Shown here piece by piece: positions 1-5,338 of a stretch of DNA of 5,338 nt. The stretch is from Bacteroidia bacterium (GTDB taxonomy: Bacteria; Bacteroidota; Bacteroidia; Bacteroidales; Azobacteroidaceae), in contig BNTP01000162.1 in NCBI GenBank assembly GCA_025996695.1, positions 1 through 5,338 on the forward strand. Direction: 5' to 3'. The notes under the pieces are model-generated. The model was not told the DNA's origin and did no database searches. It was given only the letters and a program-made list of their open reading frames with translations. The translations under genes and the position numbers were made by a program. Every line of letters starts with the position of its first letter. Position 1 is the stretch's first letter.

Positions 1-3000
1 TGATGGATGCGCCTACATACGATCCAATCAATGCAGCACCAATAACAAAAAGTAATAATGGATCTTCTCCATTTGGATCTACATAACTAAACGGATTATT
101 CAGCCCATAAGCATACCTGTTATACGCTTGCGTAAAGTCCGGCATCTGCACATACGGATCCATCTCCATGAACCGCCCCAACACCGGATCATACAATCGC
201 GCATTCAAATTAATCAACCCAAACTGACTCAAATGCTCCTGAGCCAAATAGCCCCGACTCATAAGGTTCGTCCCCGAAGTTATCGTCAGCTTGCCCCAAG
301 CATCATAATAATAACGCGTCTGAATAGCTTTTGAAGCGGCTGTTACCACCCGAATACTACCCAAATGGTCGGTCTGTACATAATGGAAAGAACGCGTGCC
401 GTTAGTCTTTATCGCTATCGCCGACAAGCCTTCCGGCGTATAAATATAATCAAACTCTTTCGTACTGCCACCAACAACGACTTCTTTTTCGTAATTTCCG
501 ACATACACCATCGTTTTTTTCAAAACATTGGTTTCATAATATTTGCTTATGCGACGCTGATTATCCGCTCCGTATTGAAACTCCAGTTTCTTTACCGGAG
601 AACCTTGCAAGGTGACGGACGAAGCCCGATTGTAAGAGGTATTCACAACATCCACAACCGGAGGACTGTAAGCCGTCGCAGGATTGGCAATGCCCGAAAC
701 AGCATGATTGCCGGTGGCATATTGATACGTGCCTACATCAAATTTGGAATTAATGTTCCCGTTGGCGGCATACGTGATGGAATTGGCAGAGGCACCGTTC
801 AGGCTTATTGTGCTCAAGCGATTGAGATTGTCATAGCCAAAAACTTCATTCTTGCTGTTCGACACATCGTTGCGCTGGGTTAAATTGCCGCTCGTCGCAT
901 TAAATGTATAATTGACTTGGTCAATAACCGAAGTTCCGTTTTTCAGCAAAATTTGATTCGGCAAATGGTAAGTATCATAACCTGACACCCGTTTTAATCC
1001 ATTGCCCAACGTGCTTTCTGTGATTTGTCCCAAAGCATTGACCGCATCTGCCTGCCACAACAAGGCATTGTTTTCGGCATTGCGCATGGACGTGAGCAAA
1101 CCGTTGGCGTATTGATAACTGACGAACAGTCCCGAGGGCGACTGTTTTAGCACTAACTGCCCAAGACCGTCATAAGAGTAATTGGTTGTATAATTGACAT
1201 TATCTACCCTTTCCGTCACCGACAAAGGCTGCCCCCACGCATTGTAAGTGTAACTTTCAACAACACTATTGTTTGCTTTTATCGTGTAAATTTGCCCGAT
1301 ACCATTACCCGAAGTCACATATTGGTAGCTAAGCGTATTTTCGGGGCGCGCCTGAGTCAACATCCGTCCCGCAGCATCGTAAGTAAACGAAGTCGTTTGG
1401 TGGCGAGCATTGGTCTGCGAAGTCAGTTGTCCATACGCATTATACACATACTTGATGGAATCACTAAGATTGGCATCTTTCAAAGCCCGTTGAAAACCTC
1501 GGTCATCGTAATTGAGGTATGTTATCTTACCGGCGGCAGTGGTCGTGACAGGTTTACCCAAGCTGTTGTAAGTGTAACTAACCGAATTGCCTGCAGCATC
1601 AGTAGAGGATGCCAATAGGCCGGAAGTATTCCTTGTGGAATACGTCTTTTTGCCGTCCGGTGTCGTAACAGTATCGGTTAAAGCCGAATAGCCATACTTG
1701 GTGATCCGTCCGATATTGGTTTCCGTTTTTAATCTGCCGTAATTATCGTAACCATATTCGATATACTGCGTGCTCTTAGTACTGTATCCGGGCAGATACG
1801 AACGATACAACTGTCCTTTATTGTTGTATTGCTTTTCGGAAACCACCGTGCCGGAAAATCCGGGAGCTTGCGATTTTGTTTCCAAACCGGCTTTGTTGTA
1901 CCACGTGGTTTGTGTTCCTGAAATATACGAATTAACCGTCACCTTATACAGATTATCTCCCGAAATATCCCAATTGCGAGAGTGAGTAATCTCATCCGTC
2001 AGATTAAACTTTTTTGTTATTCGTTGAAAGCCATCGTATTCATACGAAGTGGTCAGACCGGCAATATCTGTTTTTTCCAGCAACACTCCGGTTTTAAAAT
2101 CGTATTGAGCCGAAGAGGTATTGCCTAACGCATCGGTATTTGAAATTGCAAAACGACCCGTAGCATCAAAAGTTGCACTTGCAGCAATAGTGGGACAACC
2201 GGCAGCAGTGGTTGTAACCGTTTGCGGATTACCAAAATTATCATAATTGCTGTAATTGGTAGTAACCGCTTTGGGATGTCCGAAGTAATCTATTTTTTGA
2301 GTCAATCGTGCTTTGGCATCGTAGCTGTATTTTTTTGTTTCCGAAAACGAAGCTCCAATACCATTTCGGGTAATTACCTGCTGCGTTACCCGATTTTTGA
2401 ATGTGCTGCCACCTTTTGCTTCCCAAGTATTTATGGTTTTAGTAACCAAACTGCCTTGTGTCTCGGTAATCGAATAAGAATTGCCATGATCTGTTGAATT
2501 ATAAACATGATCCGTAGTCTTTGTAATTCCTGTCAAATGATCTTTGGTAATCTGCTTTTTGATGTAGGGGAATATCACCTTTGTGCTAGATGTGAGGAAT
2601 CGATCGGGTTCAAAGTTGGTACGTGAAATAGAATCCCCCGAAGTGGTCGTAACCGTCTGTTTGAGCGGATAAACATTGAAATAGGTAGGGTCATATCCAT
2701 ATTGGGTCGTTGTTTTCCGATTTTGCAGAGAATTGGTAGCGATAACTTCTTCAAAACCGAGAAAGCCCTTTCCCTGTTTGTGTACTCTTGCTCCTTTGTA
2801 GTAATATAAAGTACTGTCACTGAGATTTCCTGCTTGATTTTTGAATTTACTCACAACATATAAAGGTTGTTGAAATTTAGAAACCGGAAAAGTTACAGAG
2901 GTTGTAGATGCTGTGTAACAGTTGCTGTCGGTCATAGGTTTATAGTCAAATGACACCTTTTGATTTAAGCCATTGGTGATATTTTTCACTTGCAAATTTT

Positions 3001-5185
3001 GTGAAGCAGGGAAATATTTGATGAAAGAGCGATCACTATATTTACTAAAACATAACTCGGGCAATCCATCGCCGTCAAAATCGGCAAAACAGTATTTTTT
3101 CCCCTCTGATTGCATATCACTAAACGATGAGGAGGAGGATGCAGTGTAAGTAGAAAAATGAAAGTTTTCGCCATCAAACAAGCCTAATTTGAGCGGAAAA
3201 GCATTGCCCGTCTCTTGATTGCAGGCAATTACATCAGTCCTCCCATCTCGGTTGAAATCTCCGGTGTACCATTGTGTACTAATGCCTAAATTAGGGAGCG
3301 TTTTTTTCTCAAATCCGATCCCTGTTGAAAACAATATAAAATAATTGCTGCCGCTTTTTACTAAAATATCTGTTTTCCCATCGCCATTAAAATCTCCAAT
3401 AAGCTCTTTGTCAGCACTTTTCAACAAATTTCCGGAATGGAGTAACGCAAAAGATGATCCATTAAATTCATATATCCTACATTCGGAGGCAGTCACTGTT
3501 AGGACATCTGTTTTTCCATTTCCATTAAAATCAATTAAAAATTTAGGATAAGGTATATTAAAGAATCTTAGACCCCATGAGATTCCGGGAGCAGAAAGCA
3601 TTGTGCCATTGTAATCATAAATTTTACTTTCACTTTTAGCTAACACTTCACTTTTCCCATTTCCATCGAAATCTCCTATCAAAACATCCGCGGAAGCAGA
3701 GTAAAATCCATTCCATGAATCAACAAAATAATTTCCCTTGAAAAGATAAAAGTCATGCCGATAATTAGTATCGTTTATTTTCTTTGTACGTAACACATCC
3801 ATGTATCCATCCCCATCCCAATCGCCCGTTAAAAAGCCGGTGAACCCGCTAATCAAAGGAATGGTACATTTTTTTGTAAATTTCACATATCCCCAAGTAT
3901 ATAAGAATAAAGTGGCGCTATCTGAAGAAGTATATGAAGAAGATTTTGTTGGGTAAGAAAGAAAATCTGTTTTTCCATCGCCATTAAAGTCAGCATATAA
4001 GGGGTAAATGCCTTCTCTTGGCTCAGAAAGAAAAGCCGTAGCCTCATTCGCTGATCTCGGATATTCCCCGTAATAATCCCCCCAATCCACAATAGTGGAA
4101 TTATATCTTTCCCCATTTTGCCCGTATTCTTCCACTTCGGTCAGTTTGGAATAATACCCATCGAAATAATAATTGAATTTATAATCTCTCACGGTGAAGC
4201 CATAAGTGCTGCATCTGATTCTTTTCAAAATCACGCTTTGTGCTACCGATTGTCCGGCAATATAGCTTGTTGATTTATCCGTTCGCTTTTCATAGAAAAA
4301 CTCAATGAGATTGTAAGGATTCAATCCTGCTGACGTATTACCGGTATAATCAATTCGTTTCAAACGAAATTCGCCGGTTGAGGCATCATTGTCGTAGGTA
4401 TAAGTCATGTAATTGCCGTTGGCATCGGTCGCTTTTTTGAGCAACCAAGCATAAGCCGAAGAGCTGTTTTTCGGTTTGATATAAGCATCGGATTCAGACC
4501 CGTATTCCAATGTCCAGCCTTCTTTGTTTTTTACTTCAAAACCCATATAATTACCGAAACTTTTGTAAGTGATAGTCACAAACGATTCGATTTCCGTTTT
4601 GTAAGTACTCTGTGCAGCCAGATTTGTTCCGGTCGCGCGCATCAATCGCTGCCCGTCCATCATCAAATTGTCGGCAGCAGTCAATTGAGGAACACCTACC
4701 GCATTATCGTGATACATTGTTTTTCCTACGCGAGTGATAGCCGACACGGCATTCAAACTCCAGCCATAACCGACTAATCCATTGCCCGATTGACTGTTGT
4801 AAGTGATTGAAATAGAGGGTTGTACGCCTCCGGTGCCCGGCATAACGGTTATCGGTATCTGATACACAGCAGCACCCGTCGGGCTTACATTGGCTTCGCC
4901 AGCGGTTGTCCCTACGGCATACGATTGATTCAAACTCCGGCCGGGATTGGGCAGTTGCGCTAATGTTTGATAGCTTGCGGATTCCAACGAATGTTCATTA
5001 ATATACGCATGGAATGTTTTATTTCCGGAGGTTGCATTAAATGAGAATCCGGGTTGAAAAGTGATAACGTCACGGGCAATGTATGTTTTAGAAACACTTT
5101 CGGGCTGCGAAAGCGTTATCGTTTTTTGTCCGAAAACAGTTATTCCTATAAAAAGCAGATAAAGAAGGATGCTATATTTTTTCAT
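1..5185 (-). CDS. Giant secreted RHS/YD-repeat protein with SpvB and VCBS domains (Tc toxin B-C-like fusion), 3' end outside window
   Basis: The frame is open for 1728 codons from the ATG at 5183-5185 to base 2 with no stop, checked line by line, and it runs off the left edge. The start is supported by a signal peptide beginning MKKYSILLYLL and by the upstream stop codon 11 bases away. Domains in order: signal peptide (1-19), PGF/FHAYI motif (35-62), SpvB-like region (about 90-390), seven VCBS/FG-GAP calcium-loop repeats (about 395-712), TcdB-middle-like segment (about 720-825), YD repeats (about 825-1600), RHS core (about 1600-1707), start of a variable tail (1708 onward). In characterised Tc toxins the B and C subunits build a shell around a toxic C-terminal payload; here both halves are one chain. 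The protein has eight cysteines, all at or before residue 997. The toxic activity cannot be named because that part is not in the window. A surface or wall-associated RHS protein without toxin activity is the main alternative. Domain architecture is confident; function is inferred. Confidence 0.95.
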   Translation of the reverse strand, partial: MKKYSILLYLLFIGITVFGQKTITLSQPESVSKTYIARDVITFQPGFSFNATSGNKTFHAYINEHSLESASYQTLAQLPNPGRSLNQSYAVGTTAGEANVSPTGAAVYQIPITVMPGTGGVQPSISITYNSQSGNGLVGYGWSLNAVSAITRVGKTMYHDNAVGVPQLTAADNLMMDGQRLMRATGTNLAAQSTYKTEIESFVTITYKSFGNYMGFEVKNKEGWTLEYGSESDAYIKPKNSSSAYAWLLKKATDANGNYMTYTYDNDASTGEFRLKRIDYTGNTSAGLNPYNLIEFFYEKRTDKSTSYIAGQSVAQSVILKRIRCSTYGFTVRDYKFNYYFDGYYSKLTEVEEYGQNGERYNSTIVDWGDYYGEYPRSANEATAFLSEPREGIYPLYADFNGDGKTDFLSYPTKSSSYTSSDSATLFLYTWGYVKFTKKCTIPLISGFTGFLTGDWDGDGYMDVLRTKKINDTNYRHDFYLFKGNYFVDSWNGFYSASADVLIGDFDGNGKSEVLAKSESKIYDYNGTMLSAPGISWGLRFFNIPYPKFLIDFNGNGKTDVLTVTASECRIYEFNGSSFALLHSGNLLKSADKELIGDFNGDGKTDILVKSGSNYFILFSTGIGFEKKTLPNLGISTQWYTGDFNRDGRTDVIACNQETGNAFPLKLGLFDGENFHFSTYTASSSSSFSDMQSEGKKYCFADFDGDGLPELCFSKYSDRSFIKYFPASQNLQVKNITNGLNQKVSFDYKPMTDSNCYTASTTSVTFPVSKFQQPLYVVSKFKNQAGNLSDSTLYYYKGARVHKQGKGFLGFEEVIATNSLQNRKTTTQYGYDPTYFNVYPLKQTVTTTSGDSISRTNFEPDRFLTSSTKVIFPYIKKQITKDHLTGITKTTDHVYNSTDHGNSYSITETQGSLVTKTINTWEAKGGSTFKNRVTQQVITRNGIGASFSETKKYSYDAKARLTQKIDYFGHPKAVTTNYSNYDNFGNPQTVTTTAAGCPTIAASATFDATGRFAISNTDALGNTSSAQYDFKTGVLLEKTDIAGLTTSYEYDGFQRITKKFNLTDEITHSRNWDISGDNLYKVTVNSYISGTQTTWYNKAGLETKSQAPGFSGTVVSEKQYNNKGQLYRSYLPGYSTKSTQYIEYGYDNYGRLKTETNIGRITKYGYSALTDTVTTPDGKKTYSTRNTSGLLASSTDAAGNSVSYTYNSLGKPVTTTAAGKITYLNYDDRGFQRALKDANLSDSIKYVYNAYGQLTSQTNARHQTTSFTYDAAGRMLTQARPENTLSYQYVTSGNGIGQIYTIKANNSVVESYTYNAWGQPLSVTERVDNVNYTTNYSYDGLGQLVLKQSPSGLFVSYQYANGLLTSMRNAENNALLWQADAVNALGQITESTLGNGLKRVSGYDTYHLPNQILLKNGTSVIDQVNYTFNATSGNLTQRNDVSNSKNEVFGYDNLNRLSTISLNGASANSITYAANGNINSKFDVGTYQYATGNHAVSGIANPATAYSPPVVDVVNTSYNRASSVTLQGSPVKKLEFQYGADNQRRISKYYETNVLKKTMVYVGNYEKEVVVGGSTKEFDYIYTPEGLSAIAIKTNGTRSFHYVQTDHLGSIRVVTAASKAIQTRYYYDAWGKLTITSGTNLMSRGYLAQEHLSQFGLINLNARLYDPVLGRFMEMDPYVQMPDFTQAYNRYAYGLNNPFSYVDPNGEDPLLLFVIGAALIGSYVGASI
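2..64 (-). other. Start of the variable C-terminal region (residues 1708-1728), truncated by window edge
   Basis: The last visible residues are DPLLLFVIGAALIGSYVGAS and one more. They form a hydrophobic, glycine- and alanine-rich stretch right after the RHS core. Such a stretch is common at the beginning of the polymorphic C-terminal region of RHS proteins, ahead of the toxin domain. It could be a membrane-inserting helix or simply a buried linker inside the shell. The domain that would reveal the toxin class is not in the window. Confidence 0.7.
65..388 (-). other. RHS core-associated domain (residues about 1600-1707)
   Basis: The sequence contains FHYVQTDHLGSIRVV (about 1600-1614), RYYYDAWGKL, GLINLNARLYDPVLGRF with Y1665, D1666 and R1671, MDPYVQMPD with D1676, NRYAYGLNNPFSYVDPNGE ending at E1707. 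These are the hallmark motifs of the RHS-associated core. In Tc toxin C subunits this domain plugs the shell and acts as an aspartyl autoprotease that frees the C-terminal toxin; the GRF-x-x-x-D-P segment and nearby aspartates belong to that conserved region. Here the end reads DPNGE rather than the DPxGL common in proteobacterial RHS proteins, so cleavage cannot be assumed. The domain marks the border between conserved shell and variable tail. Confidence 0.93.
386..2713 (-). other. YD-repeat (RHS) shell region (residues about 825-1600)
   Basis: Many units fit the Y-D/N-x-x-G-R/Q-L pattern. Clear ones are YDNYGRLKTETN at residue 1146, YNAYGQLTSQTN at 1248, YDAAGRMLTQARPEN at 1269 and YDNLNRLSTISLNG at 1451. 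The 1248 and 1269 tyrosines are 21 residues apart, close to the usual repeat length. Known YD repeats form a long beta-sheet that coils into a hollow shell around the toxin. The repeats are diverged at the DNA level, so they are old rather than freshly copied. No cysteines occur after residue 997. The first part (about 825-1000) has weaker repeats rich in T, S and Q. Confidence 0.92.
2696..3028 (-). other. TcdB-middle-like linker between propeller and YD repeats (residues about 720-830)
   Basis: After the last VCBS loop comes LQVKNITNGLNQKVSFDYKP at about residues 732-751. This matches the recurrent 'L-x-x-I-x-N-G-x-G-x-x-x-x-x-x-Y-x-P' segment that follows the propeller in SpvB/TcdB proteins. 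It is followed by strands containing QPLYVVSKF and a YYYKGARVHKQGKGFLGFEE stretch; the G-x-G-F-x-G-F-E motif is also typical of this family. The segment is expected to start the spiral wall of the shell. Assigned by family resemblance; domain edges are approximate. Confidence 0.75.
3371..3394. repeat. DNA-level repeat unit within the VCBS region (copy A)
   Basis: The stretch encoding DFNGDGKT of the fifth repeat. It differs from the copy at 3968-3991 at 2 of 24 bases, as counted by eye. Such near-identity between repeats that differ in the intervening sequence suggests duplication or gene conversion, although shared codon preference for a conserved loop could contribute. Confidence 0.6.
3509..3532. 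repeat. DNA-level repeat unit within the VCBS region (copy B)
   Basis: The stretch encoding DFNGNGKT of the fourth repeat. It matches the copy at 3968-3991 at 21 of 24 bases. One of the three differences changes an aspartate codon to asparagine in the calcium loop. Confidence 0.6.
3968..3991. repeat. DNA-level repeat unit within the VCBS region (copy C)
   Basis: The stretch encoding DFNGDGKT of the first repeat, used as reference for the copies at 3371-3394 and 3509-3532. The first and fifth repeats are closer to each other in DNA than either is to the copies lying between them at 3797-3823 and 3665-3673. Confidence 0.6.
4016..4918 (-). other. SpvB-like domain (residues about 90-390)
   Basis: The diagnostic part is residues 104-152: GAAVYQIPITVMPG, then GGVQPSISITYNS, then GNGLVGYGWSLNAVSAITR. 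This is the well-known opening of the SpvB / Tc-toxin B family (GxAxYxIPI, PxLxLxYNSxxGNGxxGxGWxL, SxITR). Downstream are further family features, including a D-A-N-G-N-Y stretch followed by YTYDND at about residues 260-275. In Tc toxin B subunits this domain forms the start of the shell and beta-propeller section. It carries no ADP-ribosyltransferase domain here; in SpvB itself that activity is in a different, C-terminal domain. The downstream boundary is approximate. Confidence 0.88.
5000..5083 (-). other. PGF...FHAYI motif segment (residues 35-62)
   Basis: The segment reads YIARDVITFQPGFSF, then a short polar turn, then KTFHAYI. The pattern of a hydrophobic strand, PGF, a glycine-containing turn, and F-x-A-x-I resembles a short beta element found repeatedly in Bacteroidota surface proteins and in the N-termini of their RHS proteins. 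It lies between the signal peptide and the SpvB-like domain. Its role is not known to me; an outer-surface anchoring or folding element is only a guess. Confidence 0.5.
5129..5185 (-). other. Sec signal peptide of the RHS protein (residues 1-19)
   Basis: The N-terminus has two lysines (K2, K3), a hydrophobic core of about 13 residues rich in L, I and F (roughly residues 6-18), and a likely cleavage point around FG/QK (residues 18-21). No cysteine follows the core, so it is not a lipoprotein signal. It predicts Sec-dependent export to the periplasm, which differs from the signal-less Tc toxin B and C subunits of Photorhabdus. The exact cleavage site is a guess. Confidence 0.85.
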
Positions 5186-5196
5186 ACTCACTCAAT
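5186..5196 (-). promoter_or_regulatory. 11-base intergenic gap and translation start context of the RHS gene
   Basis: On the minus strand the gap reads ATTGAGTGAGT directly before ATG. Only a weak purine stretch (GAG, GTGAG) sits close to the start codon, with no AGGAGG-type ribosome binding site at usual spacing. Weak or absent Shine-Dalgarno sequences are normal in Bacteroidota. The gap is too short for a separate promoter or terminator, so the RHS gene is probably translated from a message that includes the upstream gene, or from a promoter inside that gene. Confidence 0.6.
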
Positions 5197-5338
5197 TTAT
5201 TGTTTGATGATTTTCCATTTTGAAACAGTTTCACCTAAATGAATATCAAGCAGGTAGATTCCGGGCTTTCCGGTAACATCCAGGTCAGTCCGTGCGGATA
5301 CTATTTTTTGAGAAATTATCAATTTTCCACTCAGGTCA
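5197..5338 (-). CDS. 3' end of upstream gene: probable T9SS type A C-terminal sorting domain
   Basis: Reading the minus strand from the right edge gives 46 residues and a TAA stop at 5197-5199. The residues begin DLSGKLIISQKIV, continue with GKPGIYLLDIHLGE, and end KWKIIKQ. This matches the last half of the type A sorting domain of Bacteroidota: a beta strand after a short D-x-x-G-K turn, the G-x-Y-x-L/V core, then a final strand with basic residues near the C-terminus. Proteins carrying it cross the outer membrane through the type IX secretion system and are normally cleaved and attached to the cell surface or released. The N-terminal part and catalytic or adhesive content of this protein are outside the window, so its function is unknown. 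The stop lies 11 bases before the start of the large RHS gene on the same strand, suggesting one transcript. Confidence 0.85.
   Translation of the reverse strand, partial: DLSGKLIISQKIVSARTDLDVTGKPGIYLLDIHLGETVSKWKIIKQ

Larger units (their letters stand above)
3050..4003 (-). other. Seven VCBS/FG-GAP repeats with calcium-loop motifs (residues about 395-712)
   Basis: Seven copies of a D-F-N/D-G-D/N-G-K-T-D type loop are visible, starting at D399 (DFNGDGKTD), D455 (DWDGDGYMD), D505 (DFDGNGKSE), D552 (DFNGNGKTD), D598 (DFNGDGKTD), D643 (DFNRDGRTD) and D702 (DFDGDGLPE). Spacing is 45-59 residues, as expected for blades of a beta-propeller. Each loop places D/N side chains at alternating positions, the usual calcium-binding arrangement of FG-GAP repeats. 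In Tc toxin B subunits a propeller at this place gates the shell and binds the A subunit; here the partner is unknown. The last copy has PE in place of TD and the sixth has R in place of G, so those sites may be weaker. Confidence 0.9.

Noticed and set aside
365..883. A 172-codon open frame on the plus strand, codon-aligned antisense to the RHS gene, with similar shorter ones at 128-334, 1292-1618 and 2222-2497
   Set aside because: These arise because the minus-strand YD-repeat coding rarely uses codons whose complements are stops. The proteins look like no family and lack a start context, and the minus-strand frame has unmistakable RHS motifs.
3050..4003. Regularly spaced short repeats as a CRISPR array
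   Set aside because: The units are imperfect, about 135-180 bases apart, and each encodes a calcium-loop motif in the same frame; this is protein repeat coding.
2575..4116. Minus-strand open frames at 2575-2820, 2986-3177 and 3883-4116 as small separate genes
   Set aside because: They are out of frame with, and fully inside, the continuous RHS frame, which carries recognisable VCBS and TcdB-type motifs over the same bases.
4016..4918. ADP-ribosyltransferase activity suggested by the SpvB name
   Set aside because: The homology is to the N-terminal shell domain of SpvB. The catalytic domain of SpvB lies at its C-terminus and nothing like it is visible here.
1..5185. Possible frameshift or pseudogene state of the giant gene
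   Set aside because: The same frame gives family motifs at the right edge (signal peptide, SpvB), in the middle (VCBS, YD) and at the left edge (RHS core), and no in-frame stop was found when all codons were read.
5054..5242. A 62-codon plus-strand open frame spanning the gene junction
   Set aside because: It overlaps the signal-peptide coding, the gap and the T9SS-domain coding on the other strand and resembles no protein family.

Overview
The window is almost entirely one very large minus-strand gene. It encodes a secreted RHS/YD-repeat protein with the layout of a Tc-toxin B-C fusion. The reading frame was followed codon by codon from its ATG at 5185 down to base 1 with no stop, giving 1728 codons. 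The protein continues past the left edge, so its extreme C-terminus and stop are not visible.

The source is most likely a member of the Bacteroidota. The gene just upstream ends in what reads as a type IX secretion system (T9SS) type A sorting domain, a system confined to that phylum. The start codon lacks a strong Shine-Dalgarno sequence. The base composition is moderately AT-rich. The N-terminal PGF/FHAYI motif and the DPNGE ending of the RHS core are of the kind seen in Bacteroidota RHS proteins. Genus and family cannot be judged from this stretch.

Layout, right to left (the direction of transcription): 5338-5197 is the 3' end of the upstream gene (46 visible residues plus stop). Then comes an 11-base gap. 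From 5185 the large gene encodes, in order: a Sec signal peptide; a short PGF...FHAYI motif; a SpvB-like domain; seven DxDGxG-type VCBS/FG-GAP repeats; a TcdB-middle-like linker; about 775 residues of YD repeats; the RHS core-associated domain ending at residue 1707; and the first 21 residues of the variable C-terminal region, which are hydrophobic and glycine-rich.

Working model, part inference: in Tc toxins and related RHS proteins the SpvB/TcdB and YD-repeat parts form a hollow shell that encloses a C-terminal toxic domain. Here the B-like and C-like parts are one polypeptide with its own signal peptide. The likely toxic domain and any immunity gene lie just beyond base 1. The close upstream T9SS-sorted protein is probably co-transcribed and may share in export or surface display. 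No RNA genes, mobile elements, CRISPR arrays, or plus-strand genes were supported.
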